Assembly (NCBI GenBank): GCA_963787485.1
Contig: CAWBDF010000007.1
Span: forward strand, 434,001 to 498,000
From: Bog-473 sp963787485
GTDB taxonomy: Bacteria > Actinomycetota > Acidimicrobiia > Acidimicrobiales > RAAP-2
Reading direction: 5' to 3'
Length of the DNA: 64,000 bases
In this document: one piece after another, positions 34,860-43,195 of the stretch
Layout: each line of letters opens with the position of its first letter
Position numbering within the stretch: position 1 is the stretch's first letter
Made by a program: the position numbers and the translations under genes
The notes under the pieces: generated by a model
The model's database searches: none
The model's input: the letters and a program-made list of their open reading frames with translations, nothing else
Told to the model about the DNA's origin: nothing

Positions 34860-36338
34860 CTACCCGGCCAGGGCGTCCTCGCGCGACTCGGTACTCAGTG
34901 GGGGGATGACATGCGAGGCTGAAACCGCCGGTGACACCAAGTCGACCGGACGGGCGACGGAGATCACGACCCGAGGGTCGCTGATGGCCGATTGGTAGAG
35001 GCCGACTCGCTCCAGCACCATGCGGGTCGAATCTGTGTCGTGCCCCCGGAGCAGGACCACGAGATCATCATCCGAGATCATGCAGTTGTCGGTGCTCCGA
35101 AACTTCGGGATCACGCCCCCCGGGAGAAGGTCGACGGGAATTCTCACCACCGTCGCCACGTCACTGATGATGCGGCGCTTGTCAGGCAGATGAGCCAGGC
35201 GGTCCTCCTCGGCGTGCAGCACCGCCAACACGCGGCGGGCCATCTCCTCCCAGGTGAACTGGGACGACCACTGACGGGCTCGTGTGGCCATCGCCTCGGC
35301 CGTTCTTTCGTCGCTCAATTCGCGGAGGGCAGAGGCGATCCCCTTGGCGGGAGACATGTCCTCGTCGATGAGCCAACCCGTCTCACCGTCCCTGATGGAG
35401 TCCTTCAAGCCGGGCCGGGGATAGGCGAGTACGGGCACCCCGAAGGCATTGGCCTCAATGACCGAGAGAGCCCAGCCCTCCGCCTCGGAGGCATTGACCG
35501 ACATCCACGCCGTCCGCAACAGGTGGTCGCGCTCGGACGATGCGAGCCACCCATGAAGCACGACCGAGTTGCCGAGGCCGAGGCGTCCGGTGAGGTCCTC
35601 AAGCGCCGACCGTTCAGGGCCGTCCCCGACAAGATGCAACGTGAGACCCGGGAATTCAGAGAGCAGCTCGGGCATCGCTTCGACGATCACCGCCGTTCGC
35701 TTGTGGGGCGCCAACCGACCGACACAGACGATCGTCGCTGTCCCAGACCGACCGGCGATCCCCGCCTGAGAGCAGGCCACAGGCTCTGACCCGGGCGGCA
35801 CGACGACCATGTCGCCCTGTAGTCCAAGCCTCAAGCGGGCGGCGTTGCGCGTGGAGGGCGAGACCAGGACGATCGAGCGCTTCTGGTAGACGAGCCGCGA
35901 TCCAGTCTTCTCGAGCCACTTGCCGATTCTCGACATGATGGGCGAAAAGTACAGATCGAACTGATCCTGGTGCACGTGATGAAGCAACATCACAACGGGG
36001 GTTCTCCGCCGTGTGACCAACGGCGTGAAGAAGGGAATGCCGTTCTGCGAGTCGATCACGCCGGCGATCTTTCTTCGCCGCGCCAGCAACCACAGCAACG
36101 CCCAGGGGTACACCGAGAACCGTCCCCCACGTCGCACGATGCTGAAGCCGTCCATTTCCTCCTTGTTCGGTGCCCCTGGCACGCTCGCCGTGAGTAGGAC
36201 AACCTGCATCCCGCTCTGGGCGAAGCGACCGGCAAGCTGCTCGCACACCTCTTCGGCGCCACCGGCTTCGGGATGCCGGCGGTCACGCCAGTTGGTGATG
36301 ACGACGAGGGGCCGATTGGATGAGCGAGTCCTTCTCAC
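34860..36338 (-). CDS. GT4-family glycosyltransferase with a C-terminal extension
   Basis: GTG at 36338 overlaps the previous stop as GTGA. Residues 1-385 are a GT-B glycosyltransferase of family 4 (Glycos_transf_1): TNWRDRRHPEAGGAEEV at the N-terminus, CVGRLAPHKRTAVIVEAMPE, and the nucleotide-binding SEAEGWALSVIEANAFGVPVL (E-x7-E). The final 105 residues (from about PDKRRIISDVATVV) match nothing I recognise and read as a small alpha/beta domain. It likely adds a sugar to a lipid-linked glycan on the cytoplasmic side. Confidence 0.85.
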   Translation of the reverse strand: MRRTRSSNRPLVVITNWRDRRHPEAGGAEEVCEQLAGRFAQSGMQVVLLTASVPGAPNKEEMDGFSIVRRGGRFSVYPWALLWLLARRRKIAGVIDSQNGIPFFTPLVTRRRTPVVMLLHHVHQDQFDLYFSPIMSRIGKWLEKTGSRLVYQKRSIVLVSPSTRNAARLRLGLQGDMVVVPPGSEPVACSQAGIAGRSGTATIVCVGRLAPHKRTAVIVEAMPELLSEFPGLTLHLVGDGPERSALEDLTGRLGLGNSVVLHGWLASSERDHLLRTAWMSVNASEAEGWALSVIEANAFGVPVLAYPRPGLKDSIRDGETGWLIDEDMSPAKGIASALRELSDERTAEAMATRARQWSSQFTWEEMARRVLAVLHAEEDRLAHLPDKRRIISDVATVVRIPVDLLPGGVIPKFRSTDNCMISDDDLVVLLRGHDTDSTRMVLERVGLYQSAISDPRVVISVARPVDLVSPAVSASHVIPPLSTESREDALAG

Positions 36339-38026
36339 GTGGACACCTGTCCACGTGCGTAATCGGCAAGGGAGGGAGCCGCCAACGACTGACGAACCCG
36401 TCGCAGCTCACGGAACGAGTTGACCCCGTCGGCGAGCGGACGAAAGGTCGACTGTGGGCTGTCCTTCCAGCGGACAGGCAACTCGATCATGCGGTAATCG
36501 CTGCGCCTGGCTCGGGCAAGCACCTCCACGTCGAATGCAAACCCGGTCGTCCGGTTCGAAGCGAACAGGCTCTTTGCCACCATGGAGTGAAACAGCTTGA
36601 ACCCGCACTGTGAATCCGTGATCGGTCCGATGAGATCGCCAGCTGCCGTCCGGAAGGCGAGGCTGCCCAGCCTGCGGACACCACCCTGTGGCACGGTGTA
36701 GCTCGCGCCTGTGCAGCGCCGGGAGCCGATGACCACCTCCCATCCCGACCGCAGCAGATCGACCCCGAGGTCGACCGCAGACGCCGGCGTGGAGAGGTCT
36801 GCGTCGCAATAGCCCACATAGGGCGCGCTCGAGCGGAGGATTCCCGCGCGCACGGCCGCCCCCTTGCCCCGCGTGCGACAGCTGAGGACCTCGACCGGAA
36901 CGTCGGGATACCCCGAACGGGTCGCGACCTCCGCCGTCGAGTCGACGGAGCCATTGTCGACGACGAGGATGCGCAGGGCGAGATCCGACTCGAGCGCCCG
37001 TTCGGTCAGCGCCGACAGTGTCGCCCCGATCCTGGCCTCCTCATTGAGCGCCGGGATCACGAGGTCGAGCTCTGGCAATCTTGCTGAGCTACGCCGCGGC
37101 GGGTTTCCACGCATGTTGTGTGCACCGACGGTGGATCCCGAGGCTCCGCTGTGCAAAGGCGGTGGAACACCCAGAGTCGTCACTTCGGACGAAGGACTGC
37201 CATTGGTTCTGCTCAACTCCCAGTGCGTATCCGGTAAACCAACGTTCGACAACGTGCGCTCCTCGTTTCCTGTCATCTGTTCGTTGCTCGCGTCCAGAGT
37301 TCGTCGACGGTCTTCTTGTCGTGTCACCTGTCTTGCGTCGGCGTCGTCTGTCTCCTTTCGTCGGCGTCGCATCGTCGAACCCACCAGGCGGTCGGCCGCG
37401 AACTGGCGAACGTGGGCAGGGATCAATGAGGCGAACTGTTCGAAGTACGTGGCGGCATACCCAGGGTCATCGAGAAGCAGCGGGAGATCCGACGGCACCA
37501 TCGCCCTGATCGCCATGAACGGCACCGGCGACTGCAGTGGACGAAACTGCGAGTTGCGTATTCCTGGTCGATCGCACTTCGGATGGAATTGCCCGATCAT
37601 GAGTCCCTGGGAGACGAATTCGGGCTTCAACGAAGCGTGCAGATCGTTCAGTGGTTCGGCGTCCCGATGGTCGATCCGCGGAAGAACGGTCACCAGAGCT
37701 GCTAGATGCCGCGTATGCGGATCGGAGTCGCGCTGGAGGTCGAGGAACCAGTCACGTGAGCGCCGAAGCGCCGCCTCCAGCTCGGGATCGTCACAATCTG
37801 ACTCCAAGCGGCACACGACGTAGACCATGCGTTCATTGAGCGAGCTCCGGATGAACGGGCAAACGGAACCGTTCCGACCAAGATCGGGATCCGGGGCAAC
37901 GAGCACGGTTTCGACCCAGGCCATCGCTTTGGTGACCGCAGCAAGATCCTCGGGGCTGCACGGCAGCTGATGGAGCGCCTCCACGCGGACGGGGGTGTTC
38001 GGAGCAAGCTCCGCCTGGCTGCTCAT
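36335..38026 (-). CDS. DUF6875 - GT2 glycosyltransferase fusion protein
   Basis: The ATG at 38026 overlaps the stop of the lectin protein (ATGA). Residues 1-215 match DUF6875-type sequence: HPDLGR-like ... VCPFIRSSLNER and GLMIGQFHPKCD, SPVPFMAIRAMV. The linker (residues 220-345) is polar and Arg/Ser/Thr-rich. The C-terminal 215 residues are a GT2 dolichyl-phosphate-mannose-synthase-like domain with LVIPALNEEARI and the metal motif GYCDADLSTP (D-A-D). DUF6875 has been seen near natural-product genes. A fusion with a polyprenol glycosyltransferase is unusual and could mean the DUF acts on the same lipid-linked sugar. The GT2 part probably makes the polyprenyl-phosphate sugar used by the GT39 enzyme downstream. 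Confidence 0.75.
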   Translation of the reverse strand: MSSQAELAPNTPVRVEALHQLPCSPEDLAAVTKAMAWVETVLVAPDPDLGRNGSVCPFIRSSLNERMVYVVCRLESDCDDPELEAALRRSRDWFLDLQRDSDPHTRHLAALVTVLPRIDHRDAEPLNDLHASLKPEFVSQGLMIGQFHPKCDRPGIRNSQFRPLQSPVPFMAIRAMVPSDLPLLLDDPGYAATYFEQFASLIPAHVRQFAADRLVGSTMRRRRKETDDADARQVTRQEDRRRTLDASNEQMTGNEERTLSNVGLPDTHWELSRTNGSPSSEVTTLGVPPPLHSGASGSTVGAHNMRGNPPRRSSARLPELDLVIPALNEEARIGATLSALTERALESDLALRILVVDNGSVDSTAEVATRSGYPDVPVEVLSCRTRGKGAAVRAGILRSSAPYVGYCDADLSTPASAVDLGVDLLRSGWEVVIGSRRCTGASYTVPQGGVRRLGSLAFRTAAGDLIGPITDSQCGFKLFHSMVAKSLFASNRTTGFAFDVEVLARARRSDYRMIELPVRWKDSPQSTFRPLADGVNSFRELRRVRQSLAAPSLADYARGQVST

Positions 38027-41000
38027 CGCGACACCGTGTAGTTCGGAACGGTGAAGTTGTCGGTGAGCCCTCCGCTTGCCGCGGTGAAGATGAGGTCGGC
38101 CACCGGCGGGAAATCGGCCACTGTCGTCTGAAGGACCTCGATCCCACCGACCCACACGGTCAGTAGCGTGCCGATGATGGTGACGACCACCCGCGTGGTG
38201 GCACCCTGGAGCACGGGGATGCCGGAGTTGGTGATCACCCAGTTGGGGATACCCGAGACGGGTCCCCCATCGGCGATGCCGACGAAGTTGGCCGATGGAT
38301 CGGCCCCCTGCTGGAAGTTCGAAAGTCCGACCGCGTCACCGCTGATGCCCGAGTAGCCGAGAGAGCCTCCGGCCTGGCCGAGGAAGGTGGACGACGTCGG
38401 GTTGGCGAAGGTCAGCGTCATGCCGTTGGCCCCCGTGCCGCCGCCGATGGTCGTGGTGAATGCAACAGAGGCGTAGTTCGTGGTGACGGCGGTGGGCGAT
38501 ACGGCTGAACCGGCTCCGAATGTCGATTTCGCCGTGATGAGCGAGAAGCCGGATCCCGAGAGGGCGGCGTTGCCCTTGAGCGCCCATCCGGAGGCTGAGG
38601 TCAATGTGTTTTGGGTCACGATCACGTTCTGGACTCCGAAGTTGTCGGTAAGACCACCGGTGGCCGCGGTGAACACGAGGTCGGCCACCGGCGGGAAGTC
38701 GGCCACGCTGGACTCGAGCACCTGGACGCCGGCCACCGACACCGTCAACTGCGTGCCCACGATGGTGACGACGACATGGGTGGTCGCTCCTTGGAGCGTC
38801 GGGATCGACGAGCTGGTGGCCGCCCAGTTGGGGATGCCCGAGACGGGTCCGCCGTCGGCGATGCCGACGAAGTTGGCCGACGGGTCGGCCCCCTGTTTGA
38901 AGTTGGCCAATCCGACCGCGACGCCGCTGATCCCCGAGTAGCCGAGCGAGCCCCCGGCCTGGCCAAGGAAGGTAGGCGTGTCCGGGTTGGCGAAGGTCAG
39001 GGTCATGCCGTTGGCCCCCGTCCCCCCGCCGATGGTCGTGTCAAAGGCGACGGACAGCCCGTTCGTTCCCAGAGACACCGGTGAGACGACCGAACCCGAT
39101 TGGAAGGTCGAGGTTGCCGTGGTGAGGGACACGCCCGAGCCCGACGGGGCAGCATTGCCGTTGAGCGTCCAGTTGGACAGCGAGGACAGGGACGAGTGGT
39201 AGATGTTCACGTTCTTCACGTTGAAGTTGTCGGTCAGCCCGCCGGTGGCGGCGGTGAACTCCAGGTCGGCGTCGGCCGGAAGATCGGCGACGGCCTTGGT
39301 CAGCACCTGGGTGCCGCCTACCCACACGGTGAGCTGGGTACCCACCACACTCACAACGACGTGGGTGGTCGCTCCTTGGAGCGTCGGGATCGACGAGCTG
39401 GTGGCCGCCCAGTTGGGGATGCCCGAGACGGGTCCGCCGTCGGCGATGCCGACGAAGTCGGCCGACGGGTCGGCCCCCTGTTTGAAGTTGGCCAATCCGA
39501 CCGCGACGCCGCTGATCCCCGAGTAGCCGAGCGAGCCCCCGGCCTGGCCAAGGAAGGTAGGCGTGTCCGGGTTGGCGAAGGTCAGGGTCATGCCGTTGGC
39601 CCCCGTCCCCCCGCCGATAGCCGCGTCAAAGGCGACGCTGAGGCCGTTGGTGGGCACGGGCGTCGGCGACACGATGGAGCCCGACTGGAAGCTGGAGGTT
39701 GCCGTGGTCAGGCTGACGGACGGACCGGCCAAGGCGGCGTTGCCGAAGGTCGTCCATCCACCGAGCACTGGGGACAGCGGGTAGGGATTCGTATGCGTCA
39801 CATTGACGTTCTGGACGCTGAAATCATCGGTTAGTCCGCCGGTGGCCGCGGTGAAGACGATGTCGGCGCTCGACGGCAAGTCGCTGACAGTGGTCTGGAG
39901 TGCTTGCGCACCTGCGACGAACACGGTCAACTGAGTGCCGACAATCGTGACGACGACGTGGGTGGTCGCTCCTTGGAGCGTCGGGATCGACGAACTCGTG
40001 GCCACCCAGTTGGGGATGCCCGAGACGGGTCCGCCGTCGGCGATGCCGACGAAGTTGGCCGACGGGTCGGCCCCCTGTTTGAAGTTGGCCAATCCGACCG
40101 CGACGCCGCTGATCCCCGAGTAGCCGAGCGAGCCCCCGCCCTGGCCGAGGAAGCTGGGCGTGTCCGGATTGGCGAAGGTCAGGGTCATGCCGTTGGCCCC
40201 CGTCCCCCCGCCGATGGTTGCATCGAAGGCGACGGTGAGATTGTTCGTGGTGAGGGATACAGGTGAAGTCACCGATCCGGCCTGGAAGGTCGAACTCGCT
40301 GTGGTCAAGGACACGGCTGACCCGGAGAGCGCGGCGGTCCCGCGCAGGGACCAGTTTGCGAGATCGGCCTTGCCCGCGGTCGAGCCGGTCCCCGTGAATG
40401 TGACGGTGGTGAGCACCGAGTTCCCCGAGCCGTTGAGAGGCCAGCTGTCGGTGAACGTGCCCGGGCCGGTCGGCGTGAAGGTCACCGATTCAGTGACCGA
40501 TTGACCGGCCTGGATCGCGGTTCCCTCGGCCAGCTGCGTCGTGGCGGCGAACTCGCCCTCGCCGGGCGGTTTCGACTTGTTGATGGTCAGCGGAGTGCCT
40601 CCGGCGTTCGTCACCACGAACGTTGCGTTCACGGACTGGCCGACCGGGACCGTGCCGTAGTTGAGGGAAACCGGGCTGACCTCGAGGAGCGCGGGCGTCC
40701 CGGCGGTTCCGGACAGGTTGACCGTGGCCGATCCTCCCGTGTCGCTGGTCACGGTGAGCACGTCGAGGAACGAACCCGCGGCGGTGGGCGAAAACGAGAT
40801 CGAGACGCTGACGGATTCTCCGGGGGCAAGGTTGGAACCGTTGGTTGGAAGGCCGTCGACGACGAAGGGCGCCGCCGGCAGGGTGTCGCCCGTGAAGTCG
40901 AGGTTCTGGCTGCCCTGGTTGGTGAAGACGGCGTCCTCCGTGACCGTGGACCCGACAGCCGTCCCTTCGTAGCTGATGGCCGTCGGTGCCGCCGTCAGCA

Positions 41001-42825
41001 GGGCGACTGAAGACAGACCGGTCCCGCTGAGTCCCACGGAATAATCTCCGGCGCTTGTCGTGACGCTGAGGACGCCCCCGGCGATGCCGTAGGTGGTCGG
41101 GGTGAAGGTGACCGGCACCGAGAAGGTTTGACCCGCACGCAGCGCGATGGGCAACGCAGGTGTGGGTGCGCCGAGAGAGTACGGGCCGGTCGCGCTCAGT
41201 GCCGTGATGGTCAACGCCGTGTTGGCAGTGAGGGTGTCGGTGAGCGTGCTCGATTTCGACACCGTCGTGTTGGGGAAGCCGAGCGATCCAGCGCCGAGCG
41301 GGCTCTGCACCGGGCTGCCGTAGCCTCGCAGCACTCCGTCGAAGCCGCCGACGTAGACGCGGTTGCTGGCGACTCCCGGCTCGGAGAGCTTGACGGAAGC
41401 GCCGCTCGGTGCGCTCCACAGGAGATCGAGATTGCCCTCGGCGTCGGGAATCGGGTTGTACGCCCGTAGCTGGGCGGTGGTCGAGCCGGGGCCGTCTGCC
41501 CAGTTGACCCACAGGATGCCGGTCCCCGAGGTGCTCCCCGATGACGTGACCACCGGCGAGCTCGAGCTGTAGCCGAAGGCGTCGGTGCTCCGCCCCACCA
41601 GGGCGAACGTGGGATTGCCCGACCCGTCTACGCCGAACTTGAAGGCGAGCAGCTTTCCATCGGTCGCCCCCGGTGCGCCATCGGCCGAGCCGCCGTTGGT
41701 CACCACGTAGAGGTACCCGCCATCACCGCCCCAGACAGCCGGCGACCCCCAGACGCCCTGTACCGGCCCCAGCCGGGCGAGGACGTTGTCGCCCCCGTTC
41801 GGGCCCTGTTCGTAGCCGCCCAGATTGGCGGCGTTGAGCACGTAGAGATACCCCTCCTTCCCGATCTCGACTGCCAGTTCGGGATACTTCGGAGTCGAGA
41901 AATTGCTCGGAAGGATGACCGGTGAACCCGAGCCGAGGTCGCCGTCGATCTGGTTGAGCGCATTGGCGTCGAGCGGGATGAAGAAGTCGGTCGTCTTGAG
42001 CGACCCGTTGGGTTGCACGGTGAGGCGGACCACCGCCTCCGCGAGCTGTCCAGGTGACGGGTTGGCGTTGCCGGCCACCGGTGCGGTGGGGTCATATCCA
42101 TTGCCGGTCGACAAGATCAACTGGCCGGGCCCGTCGGATCGCAGGGCGCCCGGCGCCCAGATCCCTCCCAGACCGTTCCCCGTATCGATCCCCGCCTCGG
42201 AACTCCAGAGGGTCGTGACGGAGCCCGCCTCGGACACCCCAACAACCCAGCCGTTCGTCGGGGGGATGTCGCAGTGCGACCCGAAGGCGGCGTAGACGAT
42301 CCCGTTCATAAGCAAGAGCCCCGGTCGCTGCAGCTGGTAGGTCGCGTTGAAGCTCTGATTCGGGTCATTCGAGGCCGTGCCAGAGATCAGGACCGGGAAG
42401 CCGGGCTGCTCGGCACCCGTTGTCACGCTGAGGGCATGCATCCAGTACTGGGCTGGTCCGCTCGTACCTGACACATAGGTTTTCGACAGGAAGTACTCGA
42501 TGTTCGTGGACGTGTCCACCACAGGTGTGCCGGTCACGCCCACGCTTGGAAGATCCGAGCACCCGAGCGCCGCCGAACTGAAGGGCGTTCCGAGGGACTT
42601 CGACCACAGGACGGACCCGGCGCCTGGATCGAGGCCGTACGCCACGTTGCCATCTGTCTCAGCGAGCAGGACTCCGTCCTCGACGAGGGGCTGCGCTTGG
42701 ATGTCTCCCGTCAGTTGGCTGGCAAAGAGCCGGCCGAAGCTGCCCCCTTGCACGAGCTGGGGGGTCAGACGCGGTTTGGTCGGAGTACCAGCTTGTGCCG
42801 TCCTGGTCCGCGTCCACACCGACAA
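38023..42825 (-). CDS. Secreted beta-propeller, Ig/ASH and four-lectin-repeat surface protein
   Basis: The coding frame gives about 1590 residues. Residues 25-520 are a PQQ-like/BamB-like repeat propeller (DGQVYAQPL-like DIQAQPLVEDG, GSVLWSKSLG, LAVEIGKEGYLYVL). Residues 520-830 hold three Ig-like ASH/choice-of-anchor domains (ITALSATGPYSL, SISFSPTAAGSFLDVLTV, VTFTPTGPGTFTDSWPL). From about residue 830 four L-type lectin repeats of near 195 residues follow, each with GGGTGANGMTLTFANP and GSLGYSGISG, the legume-lectin-like carbohydrate fold. A cleavable signal peptide is encoded just upstream in a different frame, so the true gene starts at about 42928. The product should be exported and bind glycans at or outside the cell surface. 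Confidence 0.8.
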   Translation of the reverse strand: MSVWTRTRTAQAGTPTKPRLTPQLVQGGSFGRLFASQLTGDIQAQPLVEDGVLLAETDGNVAYGLDPGAGSVLWSKSLGTPFSSAALGCSDLPSVGVTGTPVVDTSTNIEYFLSKTYVSGTSGPAQYWMHALSVTTGAEQPGFPVLISGTASNDPNQSFNATYQLQRPGLLLMNGIVYAAFGSHCDIPPTNGWVVGVSEAGSVTTLWSSEAGIDTGNGLGGIWAPGALRSDGPGQLILSTGNGYDPTAPVAGNANPSPGQLAEAVVRLTVQPNGSLKTTDFFIPLDANALNQIDGDLGSGSPVILPSNFSTPKYPELAVEIGKEGYLYVLNAANLGGYEQGPNGGDNVLARLGPVQGVWGSPAVWGGDGGYLYVVTNGGSADGAPGATDGKLLAFKFGVDGSGNPTFALVGRSTDAFGYSSSSPVVTSSGSTSGTGILWVNWADGPGSTTAQLRAYNPIPDAEGNLDLLWSAPSGASVKLSEPGVASNRVYVGGFDGVLRGYGSPVQSPLGAGSLGFPNTTVSKSSTLTDTLTANTALTITALSATGPYSLGAPTPALPIALRAGQTFSVPVTFTPTTYGIAGGVLSVTTSAGDYSVGLSGTGLSSVALLTAAPTAISYEGTAVGSTVTEDAVFTNQGSQNLDFTGDTLPAAPFVVDGLPTNGSNLAPGESVSVSISFSPTAAGSFLDVLTVTSDTGGSATVNLSGTAGTPALLEVSPVSLNYGTVPVGQSVNATFVVTNAGGTPLTINKSKPPGEGEFAATTQLAEGTAIQAGQSVTESVTFTPTGPGTFTDSWPLNGSGNSVLTTVTFTGTGSTAGKADLANWSLRGTAALSGSAVSLTTASSTFQAGSVTSPVSLTTNNLTVAFDATIGGGTGANGMTLTFANPDTPSFLGQGGGSLGYSGISGVAVGLANFKQGADPSANFVGIADGGPVSGIPNWVATSSSIPTLQGATTHVVVTIVGTQLTVFVAGAQALQTTVSDLPSSADIVFTAATGGLTDDFSVQNVNVTHTNPYPLSPVLGGWTTFGNAALAGPSVSLTTATSSFQSGSIVSPTPVPTNGLSVAFDAAIGGGTGANGMTLTFANPDTPTFLGQAGGSLGYSGISGVAVGLANFKQGADPSADFVGIADGGPVSGIPNWAATSSSIPTLQGATTHVVVSVVGTQLTVWVGGTQVLTKAVADLPADADLEFTAATGGLTDNFNVKNVNIYHSSLSSLSNWTLNGNAAPSGSGVSLTTATSTFQSGSVVSPVSLGTNGLSVAFDTTIGGGTGANGMTLTFANPDTPTFLGQAGGSLGYSGISGVAVGLANFKQGADPSANFVGIADGGPVSGIPNWAATSSSIPTLQGATTHVVVTIVGTQLTVSVAGVQVLESSVADFPPVADLVFTAATGGLTDNFGVQNVIVTQNTLTSASGWALKGNAALSGSGFSLITAKSTFGAGSAVSPTAVTTNYASVAFTTTIGGGTGANGMTLTFANPTSSTFLGQAGGSLGYSGISGDAVGLSNFQQGADPSANFVGIADGGPVSGIPNWVITNSGIPVLQGATTRVVVTIIGTLLTVWVGGIEVLQTTVADFPPVADLIFTAASGGLTDNFTVPNYTVSR
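38160..40225 (-). repeat. Four tandem lectin-coding repeats
   Basis: Near-identical blocks of about 250 bases start at 38777, 39362 and 39959 (spacings 585 and 597), differing by a few bases only. A fourth, more diverged copy lies at 38168-38440. Almost identical DNA, including silent sites, in three of the copies points to recent duplication or gene conversion. Confidence 0.8.
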
Positions 42826-42928
42826 TGCCCGAGACCGTGGCCGCGGAGACGGGCGCCGAGTGCCCGTCGTTCATCAATGTCATGGATGCGACGAGCACGA
42901 GCAGCATGGCCGCTCCTCGCCACTTCAC
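42777..42928 (-). CDS. Signal-peptide piece of the lectin protein (different frame)
   Basis: GTG at 42928 starts KWRGAAMLLVLVASMTLMN, a positively charged start plus a hydrophobic core, followed by GHSAPVSAATVSG with an Ala-x-Ala cleavage site. The first mature residues (GVDADQDGTSWYSD) match the opening of PQQ-propeller exoproteins, and the homology resumes in the main frame (TKPRLTPQLVQGGSFG) after one base near 42777. TTG 42970 is a possible alternative start. The signal-peptide frame carries the gene's real N-terminus. Confidence 0.7.
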
Positions 42929-42967
42929 GCCGTTGCCTTCTGCACCATGGCTGTTCTTGCCCCCTCG

Positions 42968-43016
42968 CAAGTGCTCGGCCTAGTGCCCCCCTCCAAGTGC
43001 TCGGCCTAGTGCCCCC
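42968..43016 (+). repeat. 26-base direct repeat upstream of the lectin gene
   Basis: CAAGTGCTCGGCCTAGTGCC plus CCC is found at 42968-42990 and 42994-43016. It lies just before the signal-peptide start on the minus strand and may be a regulator-binding or recombination sequence. Confidence 0.6.
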
Positions 43017-43195
43017 TCGGGTGCGACAACGTCGCAGCTGACCCTGCATCATTAAGGCCGGTTAGCCATCCGGGTTCAAGCAACGCAACAGCTACATGTT
43101 GTAAACGTCTTGGAAACTGTTGAACTGAGTCTCGTGAGGCGCCCCGAGAACCACTTGTGCTGGCGTCGCCATACGTCGGCGGAGTACTCGCGGGT

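Noticed and set aside
38023..40340. Direct repeats read as a CRISPR array
   Set aside because: Units of about 590 bases are coding and encode lectin domains; no short spacers.
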